From contig CM031614.1 in NCBI GenBank assembly GCA_018398815.1, positions 47,291,425-47,355,424 of the forward strand: DNA of 64,000 nucleotides, written 5' to 3'. Under the pieces are notes generated by a model, which saw nothing but the letters and a program-made list of their open reading frames with translations, did not search any database and was not told where the DNA came from. The translations under genes and the position numbers were made by a program. Shown here in pieces: positions 1 through 10,373 of this stretch. The stretch is from Conus ventricosus. Taxonomy: Eukaryota > Mollusca > Gastropoda > Neogastropoda > Conidae. Every line of letters starts with the position of its first letter. Position 1 is the first letter of the stretch.

Positions 1-405
1 GATTTTGCATTTTTCTTGCATATGTTCTTTTAATGCGAAACAATAAAAAGTGAAATGACATCCAGAAGTGAAATGTGGGTTAAAGACTAGCTAACAGTTG
101 AACAAGTGATTTATTAATTTATCCATTCATTCATTCACTGTTAGTAATTTGTTTGTGTGTGTGTGGCTTTTTGCATTGTTTTGTTTTGTGTGTGTTTCTT
201 TAAGATTTACATATTCCTTTGGCGGCTACCAGAGAAGAATACTGGTCATCACACACAAAACCAGACACAGACACATACATGCATGCATGTACGCACACAC
301 ACATGCACACACTTGTGCATGCACACACATGCACACACATTCCCATACATGTATGCATGCAACATACAGACATACAAGCATTTGCAGTCTCACATACTCA
401 GCATA

Positions 406-454
<49 letters not shown>

Positions 455-459
455 CACAA

Positions 460-490
<31 letters not shown>

Positions 491-542
491 CACAACACAC
501 ACACACACAAAATATTAAATATAATGCAATATAAATAGTAAT
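1..542. other. No gene seen; ends in CA microsatellite
   Basis: AT-rich sequence without a supportable gene. From about 403 to 510 it is an imperfect (CA)n tract with AACAC interruptions. The long open frames across it are only Thr-His or Cys-Val dipeptide runs. The LINE remnant starts directly after the tract, so the tract may mark its truncated 5' end. Confidence 0.7.
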
Positions 543-2499
543 ATGTATAACTATATACAAAATTTTTTATCACAACGTTTTATACAGGTAAGAGTTGGAA
601 GCACATATTCTAAGTCCAGAGAACTTCAGATGGGTCTTCCACAAGGCTTGGTTATTTCACCTATTTTATTCAATATACTTATAGCAGATCTTCCAAATAA
701 TCTATCAAAAGATACAGTTTTAGCCCAGTATGCAGATGATATATGCATGTGGATGAAGGTGACAATGAAGCGTAAAACTCTAATTAGAGCACTTAACTAT
801 ACCAAAAAAGTGTACCAACGCGAACTAAATAAAATTGATATATTTATGAAGGAAAATGGACTTTCTTTATCATTAGAAAAAACACATATGGTACTTTTTA
901 ATTCGGGGCATAACCCAGAAAAACTGCCTGATTTCACTATTGGTGGCAGTGTCATTAATTATTCGCAAAGCGTAAGGTTTCTAGGTGTATATTTATCATC
1001 CAAACTTACGTGGAATCAACATATAGACTATATATTAAATAAAGCCAGAAAAGCTTTAAATTTTCTCAAAATTATTAGTAAACAGCCATGGGGTCAAGAC
1101 ACAAAAGCGCTTTTATGTCTTGCTAATTCCTTAGTTCGTTCGCGTTTAACCTACGGCCAGGAATCTTTCTTTAGTGCACCAAAACATTTGTTAAACAAAC
1201 TACAAAGTATAGATTGTAAAGCCTTTAAACTGGCACTAGGAGTGCCGACTCATGCTTTTAATCTTGGGTCATATAAAGAAGCAGGAGTTCTTCCTCTTGA
1301 TGAACATAGGAAAATCTCTGCAGCTAAGTTTGTATTAAAATCCTTTGCACATAACTCATTCTGTAATGAAGAAACAAAGATAAATTCTAAGCATGACTTT
1401 GTTAACAGGGCTAAGACAATACACTGTTTGCAACCAATTAATTCGTTTGTCTCCGACATGATTAATTCTACAGAATTAAAAAGTGAAAAATAGCAATTAA
1501 ACCATCTTTTTTACCTGTACCATCTTGGCAACAAATTAAACCTATTTTGATATTGATCATACAGAACTGAGCAAAAGTCAATCTCCAAACGTTCTGAAAA
1601 ATTTAGTTAATGATCACATGGAAAATTACTATAGTGATTACATTAAAATATTCACAGATGGATCTGTACTTGATAATGGCAATGCAGGTTCAGCATTTGT
1701 AATTCCTACTATGAAAACAGTCAAACGATATCATATAGGTAATCACTATTCAGTTTTTACTGCAGAGTTGTTAGCCATTTTAATGGCTTTACAGCATATT
1801 GAGGAGTTACCAATGAATAGTTGTAAAATATTACTCTGTGTAGATTCTAAATCGGCATTACAAGCAATCAAAGATCAAAATGCCAAAAAAACGTCTTGAA
1901 ATGATACTAGAAATCAGACATGTAATTCATCAATTGGCATTTAAAGACATTAGTGTGACTTTTTACTGGTTCCTTCCCATTGCGGAATATATGCCAATGA
2001 ACTGGTTGACAGAGCAGCTAAAAATGCAGGACGTAATACTGAAGGGGCAATTCTAATTAACATAAATCTAGATCTGCACGAGTATTATAATCACATTGAA
2101 AAACTAGCGAAAGATAAGTTTGATAACATGCTGAAGACATCAGATAGCCAATATTCACACAATTGTATAAAAAGCGTCAGCACAATAAATTCCAAATTAA
2201 TTTTAAATCACATATCTGATACAAGTTCAAGACATATTAGTTCTCTGATGTTCAAAATTCGTTTAAATGCTTTTGAGACAAAATTTTCTAAAGATATTAA
2301 ATGTGTATGTGGAAATCAAATTTCCATTAGCCATCTGATTTTACACTGTCCTAGTATCAAAGAATTAATGACGAAAACTACAGGGGATTTACTGACTCGT
2401 CAAATACCATTAACTGTTCAGGAAGTGTTAAATGACTTCCATCTTCTTAAATGTTTTTCAGAAGTTTTACACCTTAGTCCCATTGGTCTTTTCCTTTGA
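543..2499 (+). pseudogene. 5'-truncated LINE with RT, RNase H and C-terminal zinc-knuckle-like segment
   Basis: Remnant of a non-LTR retrotransposon, in three frames. The first open segment (543-1493, 316 codons) starts inside the reverse transcriptase palm. It shows the motif-B signature GLPQGLVISPILFN, the catalytic YADD box (about residues 63-66) and the downstream FLGVYLSSKLTWNQHI thumb-like signature. The second segment (1618-1899) is an RNase H domain with FTDGS, an AELLAI glutamate and a VDSKSAL aspartate. The third (2128-2499) ends in a C-x-C-x8-H-x4-C-like cluster (CVCGN...HLILHC). RT followed by RNase H is typical of the I/Jockey group of LINEs. The endonuclease and first RT motifs are missing, and stops or frameshifts separate the segments, so it is a dead copy. 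It lies in the TTLL1 orientation, upstream of the first visible TTLL1 exon and therefore probably in an intron. Confidence 0.85.
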
Positions 2500-2848
2500 A
2501 TTTGAATAATTTATTGTTGGATTCAATTGTTGTTATACTAATCTTCTGTTAATTGTTAAGTTACGTTTGATATAGATGGTAAACCTCACTTCCTTTCTAC
2601 TAATTCTGTCATTTTCAACAATTCATATCCCATATAAAACTTGATCATTATATAGAATTGTAGGTGTAGGTATGTAGGAAAAACACATAATCTTTACTAC
2701 CACACACTCTCTAAACAATATCAATGCATGCATGAACAATCTCTTCTTTCATACCTTTATTTCTCCTATTTCCTCCCCTCCTCCCCCCCCCCCCCCCCTT
2801 TCCCGTCTAATATCACTTAAGGGTGAACAGACGTAAAATTAAAGAACG

Positions 2849-2902
<54 letters not shown>

Positions 2903-2962
2903 CACACATTGAATTGTATACTGAATATGAGTTGTTATTATGCATTCGATTTGCCTTTACAG
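2500..2962. other. LINE 3' region and CA microsatellite
   Basis: This probably holds the 3' UTR of the preceding LINE, a poly-C run near 2784 and a (CA)n tract at 2850-2909 that could be the LINE's simple-repeat tail. A polypyrimidine tract and AG (ttgcctttacag) at 2951-2962 form the acceptor of the next TTLL1 exon. Confidence 0.5.
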
Positions 2963-3002
2963 GGTGTAATCTCAAACGACCGACATTGTTCGAGTGCTAT
3001 GG
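2963..3002 (+). CDS. TTLL1: TTLL1 exon (HCFECYG region), one base short
   Basis: Internal exon of tubulin polyglutamylase TTLL1, the catalytic subunit of the tubulin polyglutamylase complex that adds glutamate chains to tubulin tails in cilia and other stable microtubules. It lies between tttacag and gtaagt. The reading is VISNDRHC followed by a break: the bases tgttcgagtgctatgg encode the family's C-F-E-C-Y-G only if one T is added, so the exon is 40 rather than 41 bases. The last two bases (GG) join the first base of the next exon (T) to make Gly, and the next exon continues with YDIIIDD as in animal TTLL1. The missing base resembles the other single-base deletions in this window and is probably a consensus error. 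Earlier exons lie to the left of the window. Confidence 0.8.
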
Positions 3003-3743
3003 GTAAGTTCATAGTCTTCATGGTCATTAGTTTTATCTGTTGATGTGGAGAACTGAGTTTAGTTTTTGTGCAGATTATTTTATTGTTGGAGTCTTCTGAA
3101 AACTCTCAGCGACCGCTTACAGACTGGGTTCACTCAATATCAGACTGTGCTATTTGCTTTCGACCAAAAAAAAAAAAAAAAAAAAATTTAGTTTAAGAAT
3201 TGTATTTTCAGTTCTGTTTGTCCACTCCTTGGATTGTCTTGGCTATGTGAATTTAAGGCAAGGGGAACATCTGACCTGCGGCACAGGTTATCTCCCCTAT
3301 TTGATGTTTTTGGTGGGGTTGTTGGTGGAGTCTGATTAAATTTTCTGTCTCTGGAGAGATGTGATTGTCCCGTCCCCTCCCAGCCATACTTGATACACAC
3401 TATGCTTTTTCTTTCTGCTACTAATATTATGTTGCAAGATGTGATGACGTTGGAATTTGTTTAATTCTATGTCTTTACTTGATCATCTGTGCCCCACAAA
3501 ACCTCCAGTTTTCATATGGCAATGAAATATGTTCTTGTTCTTGTCCAGTTGATTTCTTTCACTTCAACACCAGCAGTCCACAGGGAGGAATTAATATTGG
3601 GATGTCCGTAGGCAACCCGTCAGAGAAGATGCTGCATGACTGCTGAGTGAAGTCAGTGGTGTTCAGTAGTGCCTGTCCTGACCCACCATACACAACAAAC
3701 CACGTGCTAACAGCCCCCACCCCCTCCCCTCCCCTCCCAGTGT

Positions 3744-3829
3744 TGTGAGTTGACTTCAATGCCGTGACAGCCCTGATATGGCCCTTTTCGGTCGGCTGGG
3801 CTGTAAGCAACATTACCATAACTTACTAA
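3744..3829 (+). repeat. Dispersed LINE 3' end, sense copy
   Basis: The run GAGTTGACTTCAATGCCGTG, then CCCTGATATGGCCC and GGTCGGCTGGGCTGTAAGCA, ending in CATTACC, matches the 3' end of the RNase H-type LINE at 62072-62180. It is a severely 5'-truncated insertion or a SINE sharing that tail. Confidence 0.7.
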
Positions 3830-4332
3830 CCCCCGAAGAGACAAGACTAATGATAGTTACAGAGCCAATGTGACTGAGCATCCCTACCCTTTTTGAGTGT
3901 CCCCGTCATGTTCACTCTGTTACAGTAGTGCATCCCTTGAGGTAATCCCCCCCACCTCCCCCCACTTCCAATTGGTGACCCTTCCTCATTTCGACCAGTG
4001 TTTCCATGACTGATCTGTTTTATTTTTTGAATGCGTCCCTATTGATAACCTCTCACATACCTGACAAACAACCTCATTGTTTACCGACTTTGATGACCTT
4101 GGCTAAAAACAATAAGAATGACAAGAATGGAGGCAGAACGTTTGATGAAAACGAAGAAAATTGATCTGCTGTGTGGCTGAGCATATCATTATGTACTGCT
4201 GTATGCAGAGCAGACGATTTTGTCATGTTGTAATTCTAGTTATCTCCCTTTTAAAAATCGCTAGATGCTCATGACTAGACGGCATAGTGGCATGAGACTA
4301 GCAGTTCTGTTCAAAATGATCAAAATGTCAGT

Positions 4333-4398
4333 GATAAGATAAGATAAGATAATGTTGCTTATAGCCCAGCCGACCGCAAAGGGCCATATCAGGGCTGA
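4333..4398 (-). repeat. Dispersed LINE 3' end, antisense copy with (CTTAT)n tail
   Basis: Reverse complement of the same tail family: a GATAA pentamer repeat (4333-4352) precedes ATGTTGCTTATAGCCCAGCC and GACCGCAAAGGGCCATATCA. In sense orientation it ends in (CTTAT)n, close to the (CTTAC)n tail at 62141-62180. Confidence 0.7.
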
Positions 4399-4844
4399 AA
4401 TGTCAGTGAAGTCTTTGACGAAAATAAACATTCTTGCCATGGAAGAAAGGGTAAAAGTTATGAAGAGAAGCTATCCTGGTGAGACTTCATTTTGACCCAG
4501 ATTCAAAACATTGTTCAGGTGAAACTAATGTACTTCTGTGTTAAAGTCGTAAACAAGTGGTATTACTGTTTTATATGTGAAGCTTTTTGAGTCATGGTGA
4601 GCTTATGAACATGTTCCTTTTTTTTATTGTTCAAAGATAACTTTTGTAGAGGAAACTGATGTATTCTTCATATTTATGCATTTAAGAAAAACAACAACAA
4701 AGAAACGAAGAAGTTCTGCTGTGTATCCAGATGCATCATCAAGAATGTGTGTAGTCAGTTGTCTCCCTTCTGTCCTGAATTGAAGGGTGTGAAAAGTTGA
4801 AAAATAGTTTGATCAACATTCTAACACAAGTGTTTTGTTTACAG

Positions 4845-4890
4845 TTATGACATCATCATTGATGACAACTTGAAGCCCTGGTTGATTGAG
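4845..4890 (+). CDS. TTLL1: TTLL1 exon (YDIIIDDNLKPWLIE)
   Basis: A 46-base internal exon with clean tttacag and gtaact boundaries. It reads (G)YDIIIDDNLKPWLIE, one of the most conserved stretches of the tubulin-tyrosine-ligase-like ATP-grasp fold. The final Glu belongs to the E-V-N signature whose Glu and Asn bind the catalytic magnesium ions, and the intron splits that signature between E and V. Phase and sequence connect without error to the exons at 2963-3002 and 6988-7097. The family call is firm. TTLL1 rather than TTLL9 is favoured by the sequence of the following exons. Confidence 0.93.
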
Positions 4891-5107
4891 GTAACTGTAC
4901 TATTAGTGTTGTTTGTGGTTATATACAGTGGAATTTCTCAATGACAACCACCAGAAGTCCTTTGAAAAATTGTGAATTTAATTTCTCTGTTTGTCGGTGA
5001 ATCAGGTATGGGTAATGGAAATAAAAACATGAGAAGAAACAAGTCTTTAAAGAGAACATGTCTTGACTTGGAAGTCTTAAAAGGTTTGCATGTGTGTGTG
5101 TGTGTGT

Positions 5108-5160
<53 letters not shown>

Positions 5161-6987
5161 CCAGAATTGAAAGATAGATATGCAATACAATCAGTTATAT
5201 TAATAGTACTAAAGGCAGAATTCATACTTCAATAAACATAGAGAGTAGTACTGACAGATGTTGATGCAGGAATTGAATCATCTAGAAATGAAATGTGATG
5301 TGGAACCATCATTTGCAAACGTCAGTTTTGACCAATTTAAAAGTGATGTTCAATACTATAATTTTACATCATCTTTTCAACATTTATTTAAATGCACCAA
5401 AGTTTGACATGGACTGGTTCGAGTGATTCACTTAATTTCTTTTCAGAAGCAGCCTTAAATATATGGCCGGTTACTGTAAAGGCACACAATGCTTACATCT
5501 ACTTGAATGTAAGAATCAAAAGTAAATTGGAATTGGTGAATTATAGTTTGATTAAGAAAAAGAAGGACTTAGTGGATTCCACTGCACTATTCCATTGATG
5601 AGGTATATTACCAGTAAGGTTGATTTCAGCTTTTGTGTTTACGTTGCCTTTAAATTTTTGGATCTCTTAATGTGCTGCTTTTTTTCATTTTTTATATCAA
5701 ATTTTTATTTATGTTTTTTTTTTTTTTTTTTGGGGGGGGAGGTCAGTGTTAGTTTAATTATTCATTATCTTAACCCGTTCAGTGCCCCACAATAGTACAA
5801 ACAAAGGTGTTCCCAGGTGCCTGGGAAATCTCATGATAATTAACAAAAAATTCTAGCTCAGAAACTACAAAAGATAGAAAAATGAAATCTATATCATTTT
5901 TGAAGGAAATTGAATGAAGATTTTGAATCTGGGCTTCTTTTGTTTTAATTTTGATAATAAAAAAAGTATTTAGGCTTTTAGATTTGGATAGATTTTTTTG
6001 CACGATCAAAAACATGTATTTACCACATCCAAACAAGAACACACAGCAAAAAAGTTGAAAATAAAGTTTGTATTGTCACACTACACCTGTAAATGAAAGT
6101 AAAACAGTTTGGAAGTCTATCAAGACACTCACACTCGATGCAGACTGACCAGTCAACGACCACCCCCCCCCCCCCCCCCCCCCCCTCTCCCCACCACGCC
6201 CCCTTGCTGGACTGCAACCCTCTCTTTCACCCCTCATCTTCCCCTACCTTTCTGTCTGCACCGTGTCACCCCGCGAGCAGGCCACGCTCGCCTCTCGCGC
6301 TGACTTTCACAACACTGGCCACCGGCACGCAGTGCAGAGTACACACTAGGCTGGCTCGTTCGACACAAGTCAGCTGAACACACACTGAGGTCACAGAGCC
6401 CTACTCAGTAACTGACGAATATGGTCGGCAATTCCACCACTATCATCATCTCACCTTCATGCTCGAGTGAGTCGTTGAAAAAAAGATTATTGTCTTTGTC
6501 AAAAATCATCAGCAGAGCCTGCTCAGCTGTGTAAATACGTTGATTTGGTCGCTGGGCTTGTCGAAGTTTGCGCCGCCATATTTGCAAGCGAGACGAAGTG
6601 CTGGCTGGTCATCCAGTCAGTGATGAGAATAAATGGGCTTTCCCCTCACGTGTGGTCATTTACATATTATTTTAAGACTACAGACATATAAGGCTTTCTA
6701 CGCAAACTCTATTTGAGTCCGTTGATAGAAATAGTAACGAATGAAAATTCAAGAAAAATGCATGACGTCAGGGGACTTCCCATAGGCACTGGAAAAGCAC
6801 TTTTATTACAGCGTCAGCTGACTGACTAAAGGCACGCAACTGGTTAAACACAGGTAAAGCAATGCAAAGCAAAACTGTTCATTTGTCTGTATTCAGTTTT
6901 TATTGGGATTGTTGTTCATTTGAGTTTTTGTTTGTTTGCTTGCTTAGCTTTTTGTTTTTGTCTAGTCCTAAAGTGTCTTGTTTACAG
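4891..6987 (+). other. TTLL1 intron with GT microsatellite and MITE
   Basis: No coding exon seen. It contains a (GT)n tract at 5091-5159, a poly-T/poly-G run near 5718-5740 and a TTAA-flanked MITE at 5774-6843. The acceptor is tttacag at 6981-6987. Confidence 0.7.
5774..6843. mobile_element. Non-autonomous piggyBac-like element (MITE), 1.07 kb
   Basis: Flanked by TTAA at 5770-5773 and 6844-6847. The left end is CCCGTTCAGTGCC and the right end in reverse complement is CCAGTTGCGTGCC, matching at 10 of 13 positions. Subterminal sequence also matches in inverted orientation (GTGTTCCCAGGTGCCTGGGA on the left against GTGC..TTCCAGTGCCTATGGGA on the right). No transposase frame is present; the interior contains a poly-C run at 6164-6185. 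TTAA target sites with CCCGTT-like ends are typical of piggyBac relatives. The diverged inverted repeats suggest an old insertion. Confidence 0.6.
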
Positions 6988-7097
6988 GTCAACGCTTCTC
7001 CCTCGCTGACGGCCACCACATCCAGCGATCGCATAATGAAGTACAAACTGATCTCTGACGTCATCAACATTGTCATCCCTCCTGGAGAGGCGCCTGA
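6988..7097 (+). CDS. TTLL1: TTLL1 exon (VNASPSL region)
   Basis: A 110-base exon between tttacag and gtgagt, encoding 36 residues plus two bases. It begins VNASPSLTATTSSDRIMKYK, completing the catalytic E-V-N-A-S-P-S-L signature of the ATP-grasp domain, and continues LISDVINIVIPPGEAP. The block SSDRIMKYKLISDVINI resembles TTLL1 (..NDRILKYNLINDTLNI..) and is unlike TTLL9, which is the basis for the subtype call. The frame is intact, and phase 2 at the 3' end matches the single leading base of the next exon (GA+T = Asp). Confidence 0.95.
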
Positions 7098-7908
7098 GTG
7101 AGTGCTCTCCCTTTCTGTTTGCCCAGGTCAAGCAGAATCGCTCGAACTTGATATATTTCAGAGGGAAGAGAAAGGTCACGTAAGACAACAGGGGAAGCTT
7201 TGCTGTGATTTCGTGGGTGGGGGGTGGGGCATTTGCTTGAGAGGGGTGGAGGAGGGAAAGGAATATGGGGAGGGGGGTGTGGCAGAGGGGGTAAGGGGAA
7301 AGAGGTAAAGGGAAGAAGAAAGGAGACGATTTGTGACAATGGAAAGCAGTCAGCAGAACTGAGATGAAAAGGATGAACATTGATCTTGTTGTCCATGCTC
7401 CTTCTTTCAATCCCAGATCTGTTGAAACAAAAAGACCCACAATTCTAAAACAGGAATACAGAGCTGCACTACTTCATGAAAAAGTGTTGGTCTATGAGAT
7501 CCATGAAACGTGGAGAGGGACACCTGGCAGTACTCAAACAGGAAGACATAGCTGTGCTATATCATGAGCAGGTACAGGTCTGTAAGATCCATGAAACAAA
7601 GGTAGGCGCAGCGTGTTGAACTGCCTCTTCAAATGGCATGGGTTTTGAGGCCCACAACATACAGTTCAGTTGATAACTGATGAGGCAGGCTGTGGTGTAG
7701 TGAGTGCATTTCTGACACACTCTCTCAAATCTTAAGTTTTCAGGTGTTTGCATCTCTCTCAGGGTGGTTGAATGATGCCGGGATATATTGTGGGTTGTTT
7801 TTTTTTAAGGGAAAGTATATTGTAGATACTTCTAGGTGCAATGAAGAATAGTATTAAAGTCGAAAAAGACATACAAGGTGGACTTTTGCTTCTCTCTCTC
7901 TCTTTTTT

Positions 7909-7956
<48 letters not shown>

Positions 7957-8518
7957 CTCTCTTCATGTGAAAAGCCTTTTAGGATCTTTATTACATCAGT
8001 GAATTATAAGAAAGGGAAACAATGTTTTCTCTGTTGTTTTTTTTCTCACATATGTTCATCTCCCTTTGACTGTCATCCCATCACGATGTATGTGTGTGTG
8101 TGTGTGTGTAATTTTACCCCCAAATATGGTTTTAAGTTAAGCCATGAATTTTCTTTGAATTTGTCTTTTAAATGCTGAATGGACAGTTTTTGATTTGATT
8201 TTCCCACCAAAATTTTTGACACAGACTATGTACATAGTTTTCCTTGTGATCTGAAGGAAGTGTGCATAGGTCTGCATTTTCTTTCAGAATTTGCACCATC
8301 AAGGAAAGACAGGTAAACACACAGTCATTGCAGCGATTCTTATCGCATACAATAAAAGTAATTGGAAAAGCAGCATCCCACTCCCCACCCCCTCACTTCT
8401 CCCTCAGCTCACACAAGAGTTTTTTCATAGTTCATCGGTTATACTGATGCAAGTGCTTCAGGCAAGGTTGTCTGGTGTGTCTCTCTTTAAACCCGTTGAC
8501 TGTTTCAACTGTTTGCAG
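7098..8518 (+). other. TTLL1 intron
   Basis: No coding exon seen. It contains G-rich sequence at 7216-7310, a CT microsatellite at 7890-7963 and a short GT tract near 8090. The acceptor is gtttgcag at 8511-8518. Homology to contig 3 begins at about 8150. Confidence 0.65.
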
Positions 8519-8572
8519 TGTGAGATGGAACAAGATCCCAGCCAAAGAAAACTATGGCAATTTTGACCTCCT
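8519..8572 (+). CDS. TTLL1: TTLL1 exon (VRWNKIPAKENYGNFDL), copy A
   Basis: A 54-base exon bounded by gtttgcag and gtgagt. With the split Asp it reads D-VRWNKIPAKENYGNFDL plus two bases of Leu, corresponding to the DCKWNKSPPKE..GNYEIL segment of vertebrate TTLL1. Phase continues from 6988-7097 and needs one base (G) from the last exon, whose next codons read Y-D-E-E-L-A-Q. An identical exon lies at 27909-27962 in copy B. Confidence 0.93.
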
Positions 8573-9129
8573 GTGAGTATCAGCTGTTTATATGACTAGC
8601 TCCCCTCTGTTATCTCCTTCTCTTTTGTTATAAGTGAGTGTGAAATCATTAACAGGTAATGATATTCTGTCACATGTGAAATGGTGGAGTGTTGCATTTT
8701 TAAGTATACATATGGCATTTTTGTCTTCTTGTATTGAAATTGCCCAGGTGAAAATTGCAATGTTCATGAGAGTGGCATCACATGAGTTGAAAAAGACGAA
8801 CAAAGGTTTACTATAGTAACTTCTCTTCATCTGAAAATGTTCGGCTAATTACGGTGACTGCCTAAATTCTCTCTCTCTCTTTTTCTCTCTCTCTTTCTCT
8901 CTCTCTCTGTTTCTCTCTCTCGTTCTCTCTCTTTCTCTCTGTCTGTTTCACTCTCTTTCTGTCTTCCCCATAGGGGTTGATTGTGGGAGAATCTGTTTGC
9001 ACACACTAACCAACACAAAGAATGCGAGCCCCAAATAAAATTTTGGGTTATTGAAGTGCAAGTACATTGATCTCTGCTTGTCTTTCAACTGTCAGTCATC
9101 ATCAAAAAGACCATGTATGTGTGTGTGCA

Positions 9130-9195
<66 letters not shown>

Positions 9196-9205
9196 GTGTG
9201 TGTGT

Positions 9206-9251
<46 letters not shown>

Positions 9252-9778
9252 GTGTGTTTGAGGTTACTGTGAGTAGACTGTGTGTATGTTTGAGAGGTTA
9301 CTACCCAGTGAAATCACTTAACATGAAACTTTTAACTTATGTCATCGTGAAAAAGCAGGGCAAAAGTCCTTGGGATGGGGCAAAAGTCCATGACCTCTGT
9401 ATGTGAGATCTATTCAGTTTATTACTGTTCCATGTCAGCTGGACATTGGGCTGCCATCATGGACGCTGGACAGGTCAGGGGTCCCCCCAGTTCTTTACTC
9501 TCAGTCAAGTGTAACAGGGTAGAGGTGGTTGTCTTGAAGTCTGCCTCTGGGATGTCCGCTCTCTTCTGCTCCCTGAAGAATGAGCTGGGCAGAGTATCAC
9601 GGTGAAGGACATGCCTGTACTGGGTAAGTTGGAGGTGGTAGGAGAGGGTTCAAGTCTACCAGTGCACATGGGTGAAACTTGCTGTCTGGCATTGTCAGTT
9701 GTTGTGTGTTTGTTGTATGAGGCGGGGAAAATCTGCCTGAAGCAGTTAGTGTCTTCAGCCCACAACGTGTGATTTCTG
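8573..9778 (+). other. TTLL1 last intron, 5' part (copy A)
   Basis: No exon seen. It contains CT-rich microsatellite sequence at 8869-8960 and a long (GT)n tract at 9117-9256. It leads into the minisatellite. Confidence 0.65.
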
Positions 9779-10373
9779 GTACAATGAATGGTTGGTGGCG
9801 CTCATTGTGTGTGGTTTCAAGTACGAGTAGAGTTGGTTCAACACAGTGTGTGTGGTTTTAGGAACAATGAGGACTTGGTTCAACACAATGTGTATGGTTT
9901 CAGGTGCAATGAACAGTTGGCTCTGCACAGTGTGTGTGGTTTTAGGTACGAGGAGGACATGGTTCAACACAGTGTGTGTGGTTTAAGGTATGATGAGGAC
10001 TTGATTTTCAACACAGTGTGTGTGGTTTAAGGTACAATGAGGACTTGGTTTTCAACATAGTGTGTTTGGTTTAAGGTACGATGAGGACTTGGTTTTCAAC
10101 ACAGTGTGTGTGGTTTAAGGTACGATGAGGACTTGGTTTTCAACACGTGTGTGTGGTTTAAGGTACGATGAGGACTTGGTTTTCAACACAGTGTGTTTGG
10201 TTTAAGGTACGATGAGGACTTGGTTTTCAACACAGTGTGTTTGGTTTCAGGTACAATGAGGACTTGGTTCAACACAGTGTGTGTGGTTTAAGGTACGATG
10301 AGGACTTGGTTTTCAACACAGTGTGTTTGGTTTCAGGTACAATGAGGACTTGGTTCAACACTGTGTGGTTTAA
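9779..10373 (+). repeat. Exon-derived minisatellite, left block (copy A)
   Basis: About 14 head-to-tail units of 42-44 bases. The core is GTACGATGAGGACTTGGTT, then CAACACAGTGTGTGTGGTTT and AG. Units have GTACGATG or GTACAATG starts, CAACAC or TTTTCAACAC spacers, and TTTCAG or TTTAAG ends. The leftmost units are the most diverged. The unit matches the boundary of the TTLL1 last exon (see 32089-32282). Units of 42 bases keep an open frame reading YDEDLVQHSVCGFR. Confidence 0.92.

Larger units (their letters stand above)
3003..4844 (+). other. TTLL1 intron
   Basis: No coding exon seen. It contains a poly-A run at 3166-3186, a sense copy of the 3' tail of an RNase H-type LINE at 3744-3829 and an antisense copy at 4333-4398. 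The ends are gtaagt and tttacag. Confidence 0.7.

Noticed and set aside
149..573. Thr-His-rich and Cys-Val-rich open frames over CA/GT tracts (also near 5000, 9100, 13200, 18500, 32750, 36100, 49200, 50250)
   Set aside because: Translations of dinucleotide repeats; both strands and several frames are open at once.
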